Source: Paracidovorax citrulli (lineage in GTDB: Bacteria; Pseudomonadota; Gammaproteobacteria; Burkholderiales; Burkholderiaceae_C). Taken from it: 64,000 nucleotides of DNA. Of the stretch, positions 7,086-16,595 are shown in pieces. A program made the translations under genes and the position numbers. The notes under the pieces were generated by a model. That model saw only the letters and a list, made by a program, of their open reading frames with translations. It was not told the origin of the DNA and made no database searches. Every line of letters starts with the position of its first letter. Within the stretch, counting starts at the first letter, position 1. The DNA lies in NCBI RefSeq assembly GCF_900100305.1, contig NZ_FNEY01000019.1:1-64000 (forward strand), in the 5' to 3' direction.

Positions 7086-10000
7086 CTATGCGCGCGATGA
7101 CCGCAGGTGGGCCTGGATGAGGCGCTGCAGTTCCCGCACGTCCAGTGGCTTGACCATGTACGCGTCGAAGCCGGCATCCCGCGCCTGCTCGCGGTTGTGG
7201 TCCTGCCCCCAGCCGGTTGCCGCCACCAGCAGCATGCGGTCGCCGAACGGCTCGGCGCGCAGTGCCCGTGCCACGGCAATACCGTCGATGCCGGGCATGC
7301 CGAGGTCCAGCACGGCCACGTCCGGCGTCAGTTCACGCGCCTTGCGCAGTGCCTCGTGTCCGTCGGCCGCCGTAACCACGGCGCAGCCTTCCAGCAGGTG
7401 GGAGATGGACCAGGTAACGTCCTCGTTGTCGTCCGCCAGCAGCACGCGGGGCGAGGCAACGCCCGCGCTCTCGCCGCTCTCCGGTGTCTGCGCATGGGCA
7501 CGGCCATCGGTGGAGGACTGGACGGGCAAGGGCAGTTGCACGGTGAAGCGGCTGCCCTGACCGGGGCCCGCGCTTTCCCCCCGCACGGTGCCCTGGTGCA
7601 TTTCGACGATGTTGCGCACCAGTGCGAGACCGATGCCCAGGCCCTGGGTGTGCCGCGAGCCGGCGTCGGGGCTTTGCGAGAACATGGTGAACATGTCGTC
7701 CACGGTGTCCGGGTCCATGCCGATGCCGTTGTCTTCCACGCACAGGTGGAACCAGCCGCCTTCCGTCCATGCCGACAGCCGGACGCGGCCGTGATCGGGG
7801 GTGTACTTGGCGGCATTGCTCAGGAGGTTCGCCAGTACCTGGGCGATGCGCACGGGGTCCGCGTGGAGCAGGACGGCCTCGCCCGGAAGATCCTGCACGA
7901 ATTCATGGCCCGCGGCCTGGATGGCCCCCAGCGTGGCTTCCAGCGCGGCCTCCACGATCTCGTCCAGCAATACGTCACGCTGCTGCAGCACCATGCGGCC
8001 GAGCCGCAGCCGGGACAGGTCCATGAGATCGTCCAGCAGCACGGCCATGGCACGCGCCTGGCGCTGCACGATGCGCGCCGCCTGGTCGCGGTCGGCCGGC
8101 GCGGCCCCTTCGGTGGCCAGCACTGCCGATGCGCCGGCGATCGACGCCAGGGGGTTACGCAGTTCGTGCGACAGCACTGCCAGGAAGCGGTCCTTCGTGG
8201 CGTCGGCCGCCTGCAGCGCGGCGCGGGCCTCCTCGTTTTCGCGCAGGGCCGTGAGCAGGTCTGCGCGGCTTTGCTCCAGCGCCTGCTGGCTCGCGCGCTG
8301 GTCGCTCTGGTCCCGTAGGATCTTGACGAAACCGACGACCGCGTCCGCGCCGTCGTGCATGGGCATCAGCGCACCGCTGGCCCAGAAGCGGCTGCCGTCC
8401 TTGCGCTGGTGCAGGCGGTCGTCGAGCGCGCCGCCGGTGGCCAGCGCCGTGCGCGTCTCGGAAAGCGGAGCTCCGGCGGCGCGGTCCTCCGGCGTGAAAA
8501 TCATGTCCGCGAGCTGGCCCACGGCCTCGTTTTCGCTGTAGCCGAGAATGCGTTCGGCGCCGCTGTTCCAGGTGGTGATGCGGCGGTCCAGGTCGGTGGA
8601 GAAAATGGCGTATTCCACGGCGTTCTCGATGACCAGGCGCAGGCGTTCCGTGCTCTCGCGCAACGCATTTTCGGCGCGCTTGCGCTCGCTGATGTCGTTG
8701 CACACCACGATCGAGGCCGTGGGCCCGCCGTGCGCGTCGGCCAGATAGCTCACGCTGTTGTGCAGCCACAGCGTGCTGCCGTCCTTGCGCAGGCACCGCT
8801 TCTCGATGTGGAAGGGTTCGCCGTGTTCGGCGAGGCGCCGCATGAGGTGGGCGCTGAGCTGCCGGTCGGCAGGGTGGATGAGGTCGAGCAGCTGCGTGCC
8901 GATGAGTTCGTCGTGGCCGTAGCCCAGCATGTGGCTGTAGTGCCGGTTGACGAAGGTGATATGGCCTTCCAGGTCCGTTTGCACCACGCCCACGACGGCC
9001 TGGTTCACTATGGCGCTGAAGCGGTCTTCGGAGCGGCGCAGTGCTTCCTGGCCCTGCTTGCGTTCGGAGATGTCCACGAAGGTCAGCACCACGCCCGCGA
9101 TGCGGTCGTCCAGCGTGCGGTAGGGCAGCATGCGCACAAGGTACCAGTTGCCGTCGCTGGCGCCCACCTCTCGCTCCACGAGCGCCAGGCGCTCGAGTAC
9201 CCGCCGGGCATCCTCCGCCAGCTCCGGATACTGCAATTGCGTGCGCAGATTCGACAGCGGCCGCCCCACGTCGGTGGAGATGAGATGGAAGAGGGTCACT
9301 GCCGACGGAGTGAAGCGGGTGATGCGCAGATCCCGGTCGAGGAACACCGTGGCGATCGCGGTGGCGTCCATGAGGTTCTGCATGTCGCTGTTCGCGTGCC
9401 CCAGCTCGTCCACCTTGCTCTTGAGCTCGTGGTTGACCGTGGTCAGTTCCTCGTTGATCGACTGCAATTCCTCCCGGTTGGTTTCCAGTTCCTCGGTCGC
9501 GGAGCGCAGCTCCTCGTTCATGGCCTGCAGCTCCTCGTTGCTGGCCCGCAGCTCCTCGGTGGAGGCTTCGTATTGCTCGATGGTGCTGCGCAGCTGCGCG
9601 TTCAGCAGTTCCAGTTCCCGGTCCAGCTGCTCCGCGGCCGTGTCCTGCGGCACCTCGGCGGCGAGTGCGGAAGACGGCAGATCAGGCAGCGTGTACAGCA
9701 GGACGAGCGAAAGGCCCGCGCCGAGGTCGGGGACGGGCCGCACCTCGGGCGCGACCCGCACCGTGCCGCCGGCCGTCTCCACCGGCACCGCCGTCAGCCG
9801 CATGGGCTGTCCGGTCCGGCCGATGCGGTAGAGCGCCGCCCGCAGTTCGATGCGCAGCGCAGGGTGGATCAGCCGCATCAGGTTGCGCGAGAGTTCGCCG
9901 CCATGGAAGGCCAGGAAACGGCCTGCGGAAGGTGACATGTGCAGTATGTTCTGCTCGCCATCCACCAGGATGGAGGGCGGTGCGAGCTGTTCCAGCAACC

Positions 10001-11693
10001 GCAGGTGGACCTCGCCCCAGGGCAGTGCCTTTTCGCCCATGGCCCGCACGGCGGGGCGTTCGGCATCCGCGAAGTAGGGAACCATCGCGCCGGAATGCAC
10101 GACAGGTCCCTGGTGCGCGGTGTGCTGCGCATGCAGGGCGACAGCGGCCGGCCCCAGGCTGCCGGGCAGCAGCAGATCCGTGTGCGCCGAGCTCTGGTGG
10201 CCGAACAGGCGGTGCAGCTTGTCGATCACGGAGAACCGGATGTCGCCGTCGTCCACCGATTCGGCGGAGCCCAGGAACAGCAGCTTGCCGGGCAACAAGG
10301 CGAAGTGGAAGGTGTCGAGCACCCGATGCTGCGCCTCGCGGTTCAGGTAGATGAGCAGATTCCGGCAGGAAATGAGGTCGAGCCGCGAGAAGGGCGAATC
10401 CCTGAGCAGGTCGTGGACCGCGAACAGCACGCTTTCGCGCAACTCCCGCCGCACGCGGTAGCCACCGCGCTCGCGCACGAAGAAGCGCCGCAGCCGCTCC
10501 GCGGATACGTCGCTCTCGATCGCTGCGGGGTAGAAGCCTTCGCGGGCGGCGCGGATGGCGGCGTCGTCCAGGTCGGTGGCGAAGATCTGCAGCACCGGCG
10601 CCGTGTCGAGCGTCCGGGCGTATTCCGTCAGCAGCATGGCGATGGAATAAGCCTCTTCGCCCGTGGCGCAGCCCGCCACCCACACGCGCAGCGTGTCCGC
10701 ACCGGTTTTGCCCTGGAACAGCAGCGGCAGGTGGCTTTCCAGTGCAGCGAACGCGACGGGATCGCGGAAGAAATTGGTCACGCTGATGAGGAGATCCTGC
10801 AACAGCGCCCCAGCTTCGCCCGGCCGGGTGCGCAGGCAGTCCAGGTAGCCGGACATCGTACCGATGCCGTTCACCTGCATGCGGCGCCCGACCCGCCGCA
10901 CGACGGTGGCTCGTTTGTAATCGCCGAAGTCGCGGCCCGTGCGGTGGCGCAGCAGCGTCAGCACCTCGCGCAGCGCCGTTTCGTCATCCGTCGCATCGCC
11001 GGCCGGTGACGGCGGCTCGGTGCCGTGCAGCGCCTCCAGGCGCAGCCGGGGAGCCATGCGGTGGTATTCCATCATGCGCCCGGCCATCTGGGCCGCGGGC
11101 AGCACCCAGTCGATCATGCCGGTGGCGATCGCCGAGCCGGGCATGCCGCTGGCATAGGCTTCCCCCGGGTCCTGGGCGATGGTGAGGCCTCCGCGCTCCT
11201 TGACGCGCTTGATGCCGATGGCGCCGTCTCCGTCCGCGCCGGACAGCACGATGGCGGTGGCACGCGTGCCGTGCGAGTCGGCCAGTGTCCGGAACAGCAG
11301 ATCCACCGCCACATGCTGCTGCCGGCCCGGTGGCAGCGGCGCGAGGGCAAGCACGCCGTCGTGGACTTCCAGCACCTTGCGGGGCGGCACGACATAGACG
11401 GTGTCCGCCTCCATGGACACCGAACCGGTCACCTGCTGCACGCGCAGCGCCGTCGCACGCTGGAGCAGCTCGGCCAGCATGCTTTCATGCTCCGGGGACA
11501 GGTGCAGCACGACCACGAACGCCATGCCGGGGGAAGCAGGCATGGCCGCGAAGAAGTCGCGCAGTGCCTGGATGGCGCCAGCCGATCCACCCAGTCCGAC
11601 CACCGGCAGTGCGGCGTCGCCGGATTCGGCGGCGCAGCCGTCTGCCGCACCGGCCTCGGCCTCCTCGGCGGGGTCCGGGGTGATCTCGTCCAT
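7086..11693 (-). CDS. CheB-CheR-PAS hybrid histidine kinase with C-terminal receiver
   Basis: The single protein is 1535 residues. Domains in order: CheB methylesterase (about 28-215, GLGGSAGA, VVLHLSPEH, LSGADGDGAIG); CheR methyltransferase (about 235-500, NFFRDP, AGCATGEEAYSIA, SCRNLLIYL); a PAS-like segment (about 570-680); a long coiled coil (about 690-770, repeated NEELxxxxEEL); three PAS domains (about 780-1140); HisKA with LSHELRNPLASI (about 1180); HATPase with NLLSNAAKYTP and GLGIGLALVRNI; and a receiver with VLDLGMPGID and the KPL lysine. CheB/CheR domains fused to kinases usually act outside flagellar chemotaxis. No receptor, cheA or DNA-binding output lies nearby. It ends 48 bases from the convergent ferritin-like gene. 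Confidence 0.95.
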   Translation of the reverse strand: MDEITPDPAEEAEAGAADGCAAESGDAALPVVGLGGSAGAIQALRDFFAAMPASPGMAFVVVLHLSPEHESMLAELLQRATALRVQQVTGSVSMEADTVYVVPPRKVLEVHDGVLALAPLPPGRQQHVAVDLLFRTLADSHGTRATAIVLSGADGDGAIGIKRVKERGGLTIAQDPGEAYASGMPGSAIATGMIDWVLPAAQMAGRMMEYHRMAPRLRLEALHGTEPPSPAGDATDDETALREVLTLLRHRTGRDFGDYKRATVVRRVGRRMQVNGIGTMSGYLDCLRTRPGEAGALLQDLLISVTNFFRDPVAFAALESHLPLLFQGKTGADTLRVWVAGCATGEEAYSIAMLLTEYARTLDTAPVLQIFATDLDDAAIRAAREGFYPAAIESDVSAERLRRFFVRERGGYRVRRELRESVLFAVHDLLRDSPFSRLDLISCRNLLIYLNREAQHRVLDTFHFALLPGKLLFLGSAESVDDGDIRFSVIDKLHRLFGHQSSAHTDLLLPGSLGPAAVALHAQHTAHQGPVVHSGAMVPYFADAERPAVRAMGEKALPWGEVHLRLLEQLAPPSILVDGEQNILHMSPSAGRFLAFHGGELSRNLMRLIHPALRIELRAALYRIGRTGQPMRLTAVPVETAGGTVRVAPEVRPVPDLGAGLSLVLLYTLPDLPSSALAAEVPQDTAAEQLDRELELLNAQLRSTIEQYEASTEELRASNEELQAMNEELRSATEELETNREELQSINEELTTVNHELKSKVDELGHANSDMQNLMDATAIATVFLDRDLRITRFTPSAVTLFHLISTDVGRPLSNLRTQLQYPELAEDARRVLERLALVEREVGASDGNWYLVRMLPYRTLDDRIAGVVLTFVDISERKQGQEALRRSEDRFSAIVNQAVVGVVQTDLEGHITFVNRHYSHMLGYGHDELIGTQLLDLIHPADRQLSAHLMRRLAEHGEPFHIEKRCLRKDGSTLWLHNSVSYLADAHGGPTASIVVCNDISERKRAENALRESTERLRLVIENAVEYAIFSTDLDRRITTWNSGAERILGYSENEAVGQLADMIFTPEDRAAGAPLSETRTALATGGALDDRLHQRKDGSRFWASGALMPMHDGADAVVGFVKILRDQSDQRASQQALEQSRADLLTALRENEEARAALQAADATKDRFLAVLSHELRNPLASIAGASAVLATEGAAPADRDQAARIVQRQARAMAVLLDDLMDLSRLRLGRMVLQQRDVLLDEIVEAALEATLGAIQAAGHEFVQDLPGEAVLLHADPVRIAQVLANLLSNAAKYTPDHGRVRLSAWTEGGWFHLCVEDNGIGMDPDTVDDMFTMFSQSPDAGSRHTQGLGIGLALVRNIVEMHQGTVRGESAGPGQGSRFTVQLPLPVQSSTDGRAHAQTPESGESAGVASPRVLLADDNEDVTWSISHLLEGCAVVTAADGHEALRKARELTPDVAVLDLGMPGIDGIAVARALRAEPFGDRMLLVAATGWGQDHNREQARDAGFDAYMVKPLDVRELQRLIQAHLRSSRA

Positions 11694-11914
11694 CTCTTGT
11701 CCTTGTGAGAGCGCACCCGCGGTGCGTGCAATACGGCTGGGCGACGATGCTAGCGCAATCCGCGGTGCCGGCCGGTCAAAAAACGGGACAGGTGTGCAGC
11801 CTGCTCATCCATACGGGTGCGTTGGAAGTTTTTACAGGAATTCCACACTGCAGGGTCGGCGGAAGTGGCCGAAGCGCCCGTAGTCCTGGGCATGCCGTTT
11901 GCCCCCGCCGGGAC

Positions 11915-12517
11915 ATGGAGACCCACACGACGCCCCGTTCCCTGGACGCGTACGCCCACGCGCCTGCTCCCTCCGTTCCCGTGGCCCGCGAACCCTTGCG
12001 GTATCGGGAGCATGCCGGGCGCAGGGTGGGAATCCTGGTGTGGCCCAGCGGAGACGGATGGCGCGGCGCATGGTCCATGGGCAGCGGTGCCTGGTACGCG
12101 GTCCGCGGACGCTGGGGCAGCGAAGACCTGGCCGCCGAGAAGACGTTCATCGCGGCGCGATCATCCCTCGGGCAGGATGGTCTGCGGCGCCGCCGTCCAT
12201 CCGCTACTCCGGCACATCGGCCTGCCGCGCTCTGCGCGGAGACGGAAGAGGCCGGTGAAAGGGGGCAGGCGCCCGCTTTGCGCGCTGCGTCCGAGCAGTG
12301 GAGCGAATTGCGCCGGGACTGGCAGACCGCCGAAATGCGGCTGGCGAGGCGGCAGTCCGCCATCTGCCTGGGCGAGGGCCCTGCGGAGAATGCGGAGGAT
12401 GCCAAAAGCCTGCGCGACCTCGAGCGGGAAGCCGAAAGCGCGCGCCAGCGGATGGACGATTATCTGAACGTGGTGCTGCGCATGCTGAGGCCTCAGGCGG
12501 GCAATGCCTCGTCCTGA
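11915..12517 (+). CDS. Hypothetical protein with C-terminal coiled coil
   Basis: The protein is 200 residues from the ATG at 11915; the frame is open further upstream, but that part is not protein-like. The N-terminal half has a compact, Trp-rich pattern (VGILVWPSGDGWRGAWSMGS, then WYAVRGRWGS) that could be a small beta fold. The C-terminal third is a charged helix (WSELRRDWQTAEMRLARR ... LEREAESARQRMDDYL) likely to form a coiled coil. There is no signal peptide or membrane segment. It is divergent from the hybrid kinase and convergent with hslR. The family was not recognised. Confidence 0.5.
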   Translation: METHTTPRSLDAYAHAPAPSVPVAREPLRYREHAGRRVGILVWPSGDGWRGAWSMGSGAWYAVRGRWGSEDLAAEKTFIAARSSLGQDGLRRRRPSATPAHRPAALCAETEEAGERGQAPALRAASEQWSELRRDWQTAEMRLARRQSAICLGEGPAENAEDAKSLRDLEREAESARQRMDDYLNVVLRMLRPQAGNASS

Positions 12518-12541
12518 CCCGGCTCGCGTCTGTCACATACC

Positions 12542-12961
12542 TCACTCGTCGATTGCCGCGCTCCAGCGGCTGCCCCAGTCGCGCGCCTGGTCGATCTCGC
12601 GCCGGTCTCGCTTGGTGGGGCGGCCTTCCTGCAGGGTGGCGGCAGGCTCGGGTGCGAGCCTGCGCATTTCTGCGGCCTGCGCGCGCGCGGCGATGCTCTC
12701 GGCCGTTTCCTCATACAGCTGTTGCGCGACGGGCGCGGGGCCGCGCATGGCGCTGAGCCCGCGCACCACCACCGTGCGAGGCACATGGCCCTGGCGCAGC
12801 GCCACGGTATCGCCGCTGCGCAGTTCCCGCGACGCCTTGGCGGCCTGTCCGTTCACCACCACGCGGCCCTTGCCGATCTCTTCCGCCGCCAGGGCCCGGG
12901 TCTTGTAGAAGCGCGCGCACCACAGCCACTTGTCCAGGCGCATCGATTCGGGAGGGGTCAT
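12542..12961 (-). CDS. hslR: Heat shock protein 15-like S4 RNA-binding protein
   Basis: The protein is 139 residues from the ATG at 12961 ([20 protein letters not shown]). The S4 domain occupies about residues 8-70, with the family pattern [19 protein letters not shown], then [16 protein letters not shown] and GDTVAL. The basic C-terminal tail ([13 protein letters not shown]) matches Hsp15. In E. coli Hsp15 binds stalled 50S subunits carrying nascent-chain tRNA and recycles them. The gene stands alone, convergent with the preceding hypothetical gene. Confidence 0.9.
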   Translation of the reverse strand: MTPPESMRLDKWLWCARFYKTRALAAEEIGKGRVVVNGQAAKASRELRSGDTVALRQGHVPRTVVVRGLSAMRGPAPVAQQLYEETAESIAARAQAAEMRRLAPEPAATLQEGRPTKRDRREIDQARDWGSRWSAAIDE

Positions 12962-13102
12962 GGCGGTATTTTCCCAGAGAACCTGGGTGTTCCGTACCCG
13001 GCAGGCCATCGTTCGGCGAAGATGGCTGACATGGTTTCAGCGCGGCGGTGGCGAGACTGGCCGGCATCGCCCGCCACCTGCCGGCCTGACCGGCCTCCCG
13101 CC

Positions 13103-14488
13103 ATGCGCCCTTCATTCCATCGCCTTGCCCTCCGAATCACCGGCCATGGCCGGGTGGCCGCGTCCCTGCTGGTGGTGGCCGCGCTGGCCGGCTGCGGAGA
13201 TACCGCCCGCCTGCCTGCCGAGGCAGGCATCGGCCCCCGGCCCGCGCTGCCGGAACCGCACAGGTCCCTGATTCCCACCGTGCACATCGCGCCCGCCAAG
13301 GGGTGGCCGGACGGGGGCGCGCCGCAGCCCATGGCCGGCCTGTCCGTGACGCCTTTCGCCCGCGGGCTCGAACATCCCCGCTGGGTGGTGGTGCTGCCCA
13401 ACGGCGACGTGCTCGTGGCCGAGAGCGACAAGCCGGCACCCGAAGGTCCGCCCCCGGACGACGGGTGGGTCAAGAAAGTGCGCAACTGGGTCATGGGCAA
13501 GGTCATGGCCCGTGCCGGCTCCGGCAACCCGTCAGCCAACCGCATCACGCTCCTGCGCGATGCCGACGGGGACGGCGTGGCGGAAACGCGCAGCGCGTTC
13601 CTGCAGGGGCTGCATTCTCCTTTCGGCATGGCACTGGTCGGCAGCGAGTTCTACGTCGCCAACACCGATGCCGTCGTGCGGTTTCCTTATGCCCCGGGAC
13701 AGACCGCCATCGCGGCCGCGCCGGCCAAGGTCGTGGACCTGCCCTCGCGGCCGCTCAACCATCACTGGACCAAGAACCTCATCGCCAGCCCCGATGGTGC
13801 GAAGCTGTATGTCACGGTCGGCTCCAACAGCAACGTGGCCGAGAACGGCATGGAGGCGGAAGCCGGCCGCGCGGCCATCTGGGAAGTCGATCGCGCCACG
13901 GGCGCGCACCGCGTCTTCGCGAGCGGCTTGCGCAACCCCAATGGCATGGGCTGGGAGCCGGGCTCCGGCAGGCTGTGGACCGTGGTGAATGAGCGCGACG
14001 AGATCGGCAGCGACCTCGTGCCCGACTACCTCACCTCGGTGAAGGAGGGCGGCTTCTACGGCTGGCCCTACAGCTATTGGGGCGGGAACGTGGATGTGCG
14101 TGTCCAGCCTCCACGGCCGGATCTGGTCGAGAAGGCCATCGTGCCGGATTACGCCCTGGGCAACCACGTGGCGCCGCTGGGCATGGCTTTCGCGGGGGGC
14201 GGCAGCCCGGCCGCTCAACCCGTGGCTCCGCAGCTCGCGCAGGGTGTGTTTGTCGGCCTGCACGGCTCATGGAACCGCAAGCCGCGCAGTGGCTACAAGG
14301 TGGTGTTCGTGCCGTTCAGGAACGGCAAACCCGACGGCATGCCCCTGGATGTGTTGACCGGATTCGTGAGCGGCGATGGCGACGCCTGGGGCCGGCCCGT
14401 GGGCGTGGCGCTGGACGGGCGGGGCGGCCTGCTCGTGGCCGACGACGTCGGCAACACCCTGTGGCGCGTGGCGGCGGCGCGGCCGTGA
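13103..14488 (+). CDS. PQQ-dependent sugar dehydrogenase / sorbosone dehydrogenase family lipoprotein
   Basis: The protein is 461 residues from ATG 13103; the long upstream extension overlaps hslR in antisense and is rejected. The N terminus is a lipoprotein signal (VVAALAGCG). The body is a six-bladed propeller of the soluble glucose/sorbosone dehydrogenase type: [20 protein letters not shown], then [54 protein letters not shown] and [16 protein letters not shown]. These mark the PQQ and calcium pocket of the family. It should be a periplasmic aldose or aldehyde oxidase feeding the respiratory chain. The substrate cannot be read from the sequence. Confidence 0.85.
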   Translation: MRPSFHRLALRITGHGRVAASLLVVAALAGCGDTARLPAEAGIGPRPALPEPHRSLIPTVHIAPAKGWPDGGAPQPMAGLSVTPFARGLEHPRWVVVLPNGDVLVAESDKPAPEGPPPDDGWVKKVRNWVMGKVMARAGSGNPSANRITLLRDADGDGVAETRSAFLQGLHSPFGMALVGSEFYVANTDAVVRFPYAPGQTAIAAAPAKVVDLPSRPLNHHWTKNLIASPDGAKLYVTVGSNSNVAENGMEAEAGRAAIWEVDRATGAHRVFASGLRNPNGMGWEPGSGRLWTVVNERDEIGSDLVPDYLTSVKEGGFYGWPYSYWGGNVDVRVQPPRPDLVEKAIVPDYALGNHVAPLGMAFAGGGSPAAQPVAPQLAQGVFVGLHGSWNRKPRSGYKVVFVPFRNGKPDGMPLDVLTGFVSGDGDAWGRPVGVALDGRGGLLVADDVGNTLWRVAAARP

Positions 14489-14524
14489 CCGTCGCGGACA
14501 CGGGGCCGCCCCATCCGTCCTGCA

Positions 14525-15031
14525 TCATCTGCCAGACCGGCAGCTCCACCGCTTCATGACCGGTTCCGAGAAGTTAGGGTCGTATTCCACCGTGCAGGCG
14601 GTCACGTCCACAGGAAGTGCGCGTGTGGCGATGGCGGAGGTGCCGCCATATTCGCAGGCAACCCAGTAGGGCTGGTCCCGGCGCTCCAGTTCCCAGGTCG
14701 CCGTGGACGACTTGCCCTTTTTGCTCTCCTTGGCAGGGACCAACTGGGCTTTCTGCTCGGGCGGCCCTGCAAAGAACGACACCGTCACCAGTGGGTGGCT
14801 CTTGCGGGTGCCTTGGACCTGCCAACCAGGTTCGGCGGCAGGGTCCGGTGTTTGCTGTACCTGAAGTTGTGCTGGGCAGAGCATTGATGGCATTGTTTCC
14901 TGCCCAGCTTTTACCGGCCGAGCTGCATGTACTGAAGCCCCGGGTATAGCGATGGAGGCTGCAGCGAGCAAGGTGGGAACGAAGCGCATATTGGGGAAAA
15001 TCGTCAAGTTGCCACGAAATTTCATCATCAT
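14525..15031 (-). CDS. STY0301-family secreted protein, likely immunity partner
   Basis: The protein is up to 168 residues. The start is uncertain between the ATG cluster at 15031 and MRFVPTLLAAASIAIPG at 14989; both give an N-terminal signal peptide with a cleavage-like VHAAR. The mature part has MLCPAQLQV, WQVQGTRKSHPLVTVSFFAG, PPEQKAQLVPA, WVACEYGGTSAIATRALP and VTACTVEYD, a pattern I associate with the STY0301 family. Its start overlaps the stop of the upstream amidase-like gene by four bases (ATGA), so the two are translationally coupled. A periplasmic protein coupled to a peptidoglycan amidase-like protein suggests immunity against a type VI effector. That role is inferred; no secretion genes are adjacent. 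Confidence 0.7.
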   Translation of the reverse strand: MMMKFRGNLTIFPNMRFVPTLLAAASIAIPGASVHAARPVKAGQETMPSMLCPAQLQVQQTPDPAAEPGWQVQGTRKSHPLVTVSFFAGPPEQKAQLVPAKESKKGKSSTATWELERRDQPYWVACEYGGTSAIATRALPVDVTACTVEYDPNFSEPVMKRWSCRSGR

Positions 15032-15407
15032 TCCACGACAGAGAAAGCGTCACCGTTATTGCTGGGGTCAGCCCACCCTCCATGTTTGTTTTTGCCGAGA
15101 AAGGGCAATTTCCGCGCCTGGATCTTATTCACTTTGGACCACTGATCTATGACATAAATCCCCCCTGCGTCCTGCCCTACATACAGAGCAGCGTGGTTGC
15201 CCGATGCGTGGTTGGGATATCTGCCATTCACAAAAGTCGCTATTGCCGTGCCCTCGCGCAGAAGCATGTTTCCTTTGACAGGCGCACCTTCCCGCCATAG
15301 CGATGATGCCGGGGCTTTGGCATAGAACTTCACCAAAGCAACGCATTGCTTGGTGCCTACAGATGGTTTACCCTCCAAAGCTTTGGGCTGTTGTATGCGT
15401 ATGGCAT
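15028..15407 (-). pseudogene. BPSL0067-family amidase-like effector, frameshifted at its start
   Basis: An ATG at 15407 gives MPYAYNSPK, then the frame is lost. The rest, beginning LEGKPSVGTKQCVALVKFYA, is open in the neighbouring frame from 15378 (codon TTG) to 15028. Adding one base near 15381-15384 would join them into about 126 residues. The Cys of TKQCVALV and the His of SGNHAALYVGQ fit a Cys-His amidase (NlpC/CHAP-like) of the BPSL0067 family; WVDPSNNGDAF-type endings are typical (here WADPSNNGDAFSVVE). It overlaps the STY0301-family gene by four bases. Upstream DNA is AT-rich, which suggests acquisition. It may still be made from the TTG codon, lacking about ten residues. Confidence 0.65.
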
Positions 15408-15537
15408 AAAAGATAATAAAAATAACGGAATGATAAGGCTGCTCTTTGTCTCATCATTGCGCAGGAGATTCTATTAATGAAATAAAGGCCTAACGTTGTT
15501 TTGTGTACAAATGGTGTCTGATTGTTTCTATGGATTG

Positions 15538-16506
15538 CTAGATGCAGATTAACAATGGTGGCAGCACCTGCGCACGCGTCTCTTTGAAGCGCTGCCCTTC
15601 CTCCACCAGCCAGTCCCGCACGCGCAGCATGGCAGGCCCCGCCTGGGGCGAACTCACGAAGGCGTAGCGCGCCCGGGAGAGCGTGCTCCAGGAACACAGC
15701 GGTACGAGCCGGCCGGCCGCCACGTCTTCGAGCACGAGCGCGGCACGACCCATGGCGATGCCCTGGCCGGTGATGGCTGCTCCCACCGCCAGCTGGGACA
15801 GGTTGAACTGGGGGCCGCCTCCCCAGTCCGGGCATGGCGCACCCTGCGCGGCGAACCAGTGCTGCCACTCCTCGAAGGTGTCGGCTCCTTCCCAGGCGCT
15901 GCCGTCGTGCAGCAGCCATTCCGGCCGCAGCCTGGCCGGCGCATCCCGCAGGTCCGGGTGGGCCGCTACGAAAGCCGGGCTGGCCACGGGGACCAGCCAT
16001 TCATCGAGGAACCCGGTGGCGTCCAGGTCGGTGTACTCCTCCGGGTCGAAGCGGACGGCCGCCTCGACCCCGTCGCGCACCATGCGGGTGCGGTCGATGC
16101 GGTGGAACTCTCCGAACACGCGCAGCCCGGTGTCGGGGTGCCGGCGGAAGAATTCGCCCAGCCGTGGCGTAAGCCACTGCATGGCGAACGAAGGTGAGCA
16201 GCTCAGCGTGGCTGCAGCGTGGGCCGGGGTGGAGCGCCGCATCTGCGCGAGCGTGCCCTCGATGGCCTCGAAGCTTTCGCGCAGCACCACGGCCAGCCAT
16301 TTGCCCTCCGGGGTGGGCACCAGTAACCGCGGGGTGCGCAGGAACAGGGGACGTCCCAGCCAGCGTTCCAGTTGCTTCACCTTCTGGCTCACCGCGCCCT
16401 GGGTGATGCACAGCTCCGCGGCGGCGCGTGTGAAGCTGCCCTGCCGTGCGGCCGCATCGAAACAGCGCAGCCAGGCCAGAACCGAATTGGACAGGCGTGA
16501 ATCCAT
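15538..16506 (-). CDS. LysR-type transcriptional regulator, GcvA-like
   Basis: The protein is 322 residues from ATG 16506 (MDSRLSNSVLAWLRCFDAAA). The N-terminal winged helix-turn-helix (about 8-66) reads GSFTRAAAELCITQGAVSQKVKQLE without a break, and the substrate-binding domain (about 95-300) has LSCSPSFAMQWLTPRLGEF and GQGIAMGRAALVLEDV, as in the GcvA/AmpR subgroup. It is divergent from dsdA with 89 bases between starts, so it most likely controls the D-amino-acid operon and itself. The inducer is probably D-serine or a related D-amino acid (inferred). Confidence 0.9.
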   Translation of the reverse strand: MDSRLSNSVLAWLRCFDAAARQGSFTRAAAELCITQGAVSQKVKQLERWLGRPLFLRTPRLLVPTPEGKWLAVVLRESFEAIEGTLAQMRRSTPAHAAATLSCSPSFAMQWLTPRLGEFFRRHPDTGLRVFGEFHRIDRTRMVRDGVEAAVRFDPEEYTDLDATGFLDEWLVPVASPAFVAAHPDLRDAPARLRPEWLLHDGSAWEGADTFEEWQHWFAAQGAPCPDWGGGPQFNLSQLAVGAAITGQGIAMGRAALVLEDVAAGRLVPLCSWSTLSRARYAFVSSPQAGPAMLRVRDWLVEEGQRFKETRAQVLPPLLICI

Positions 16507-16595
16507 CAATGAAACTAATGCTGTCGTCAATATAAATGCATTGCACGGCCCATGGGCCGGCACAAGAATGCGTGCAACGCTTTCTTTACCGTTCC
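16507..16595. promoter_or_regulatory. Divergent LysR / dsdA regulatory region
   Basis: The 89-base gap is AT-rich near the regulator (AATGAAACTAATGC, then CAATATAAATGCATTG). The second stretch contains CAAT-N8-ATTG, an imperfect palindrome with the T-N11-A character of LysR operators. No exact promoter hexamers are claimed. Confidence 0.4.
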
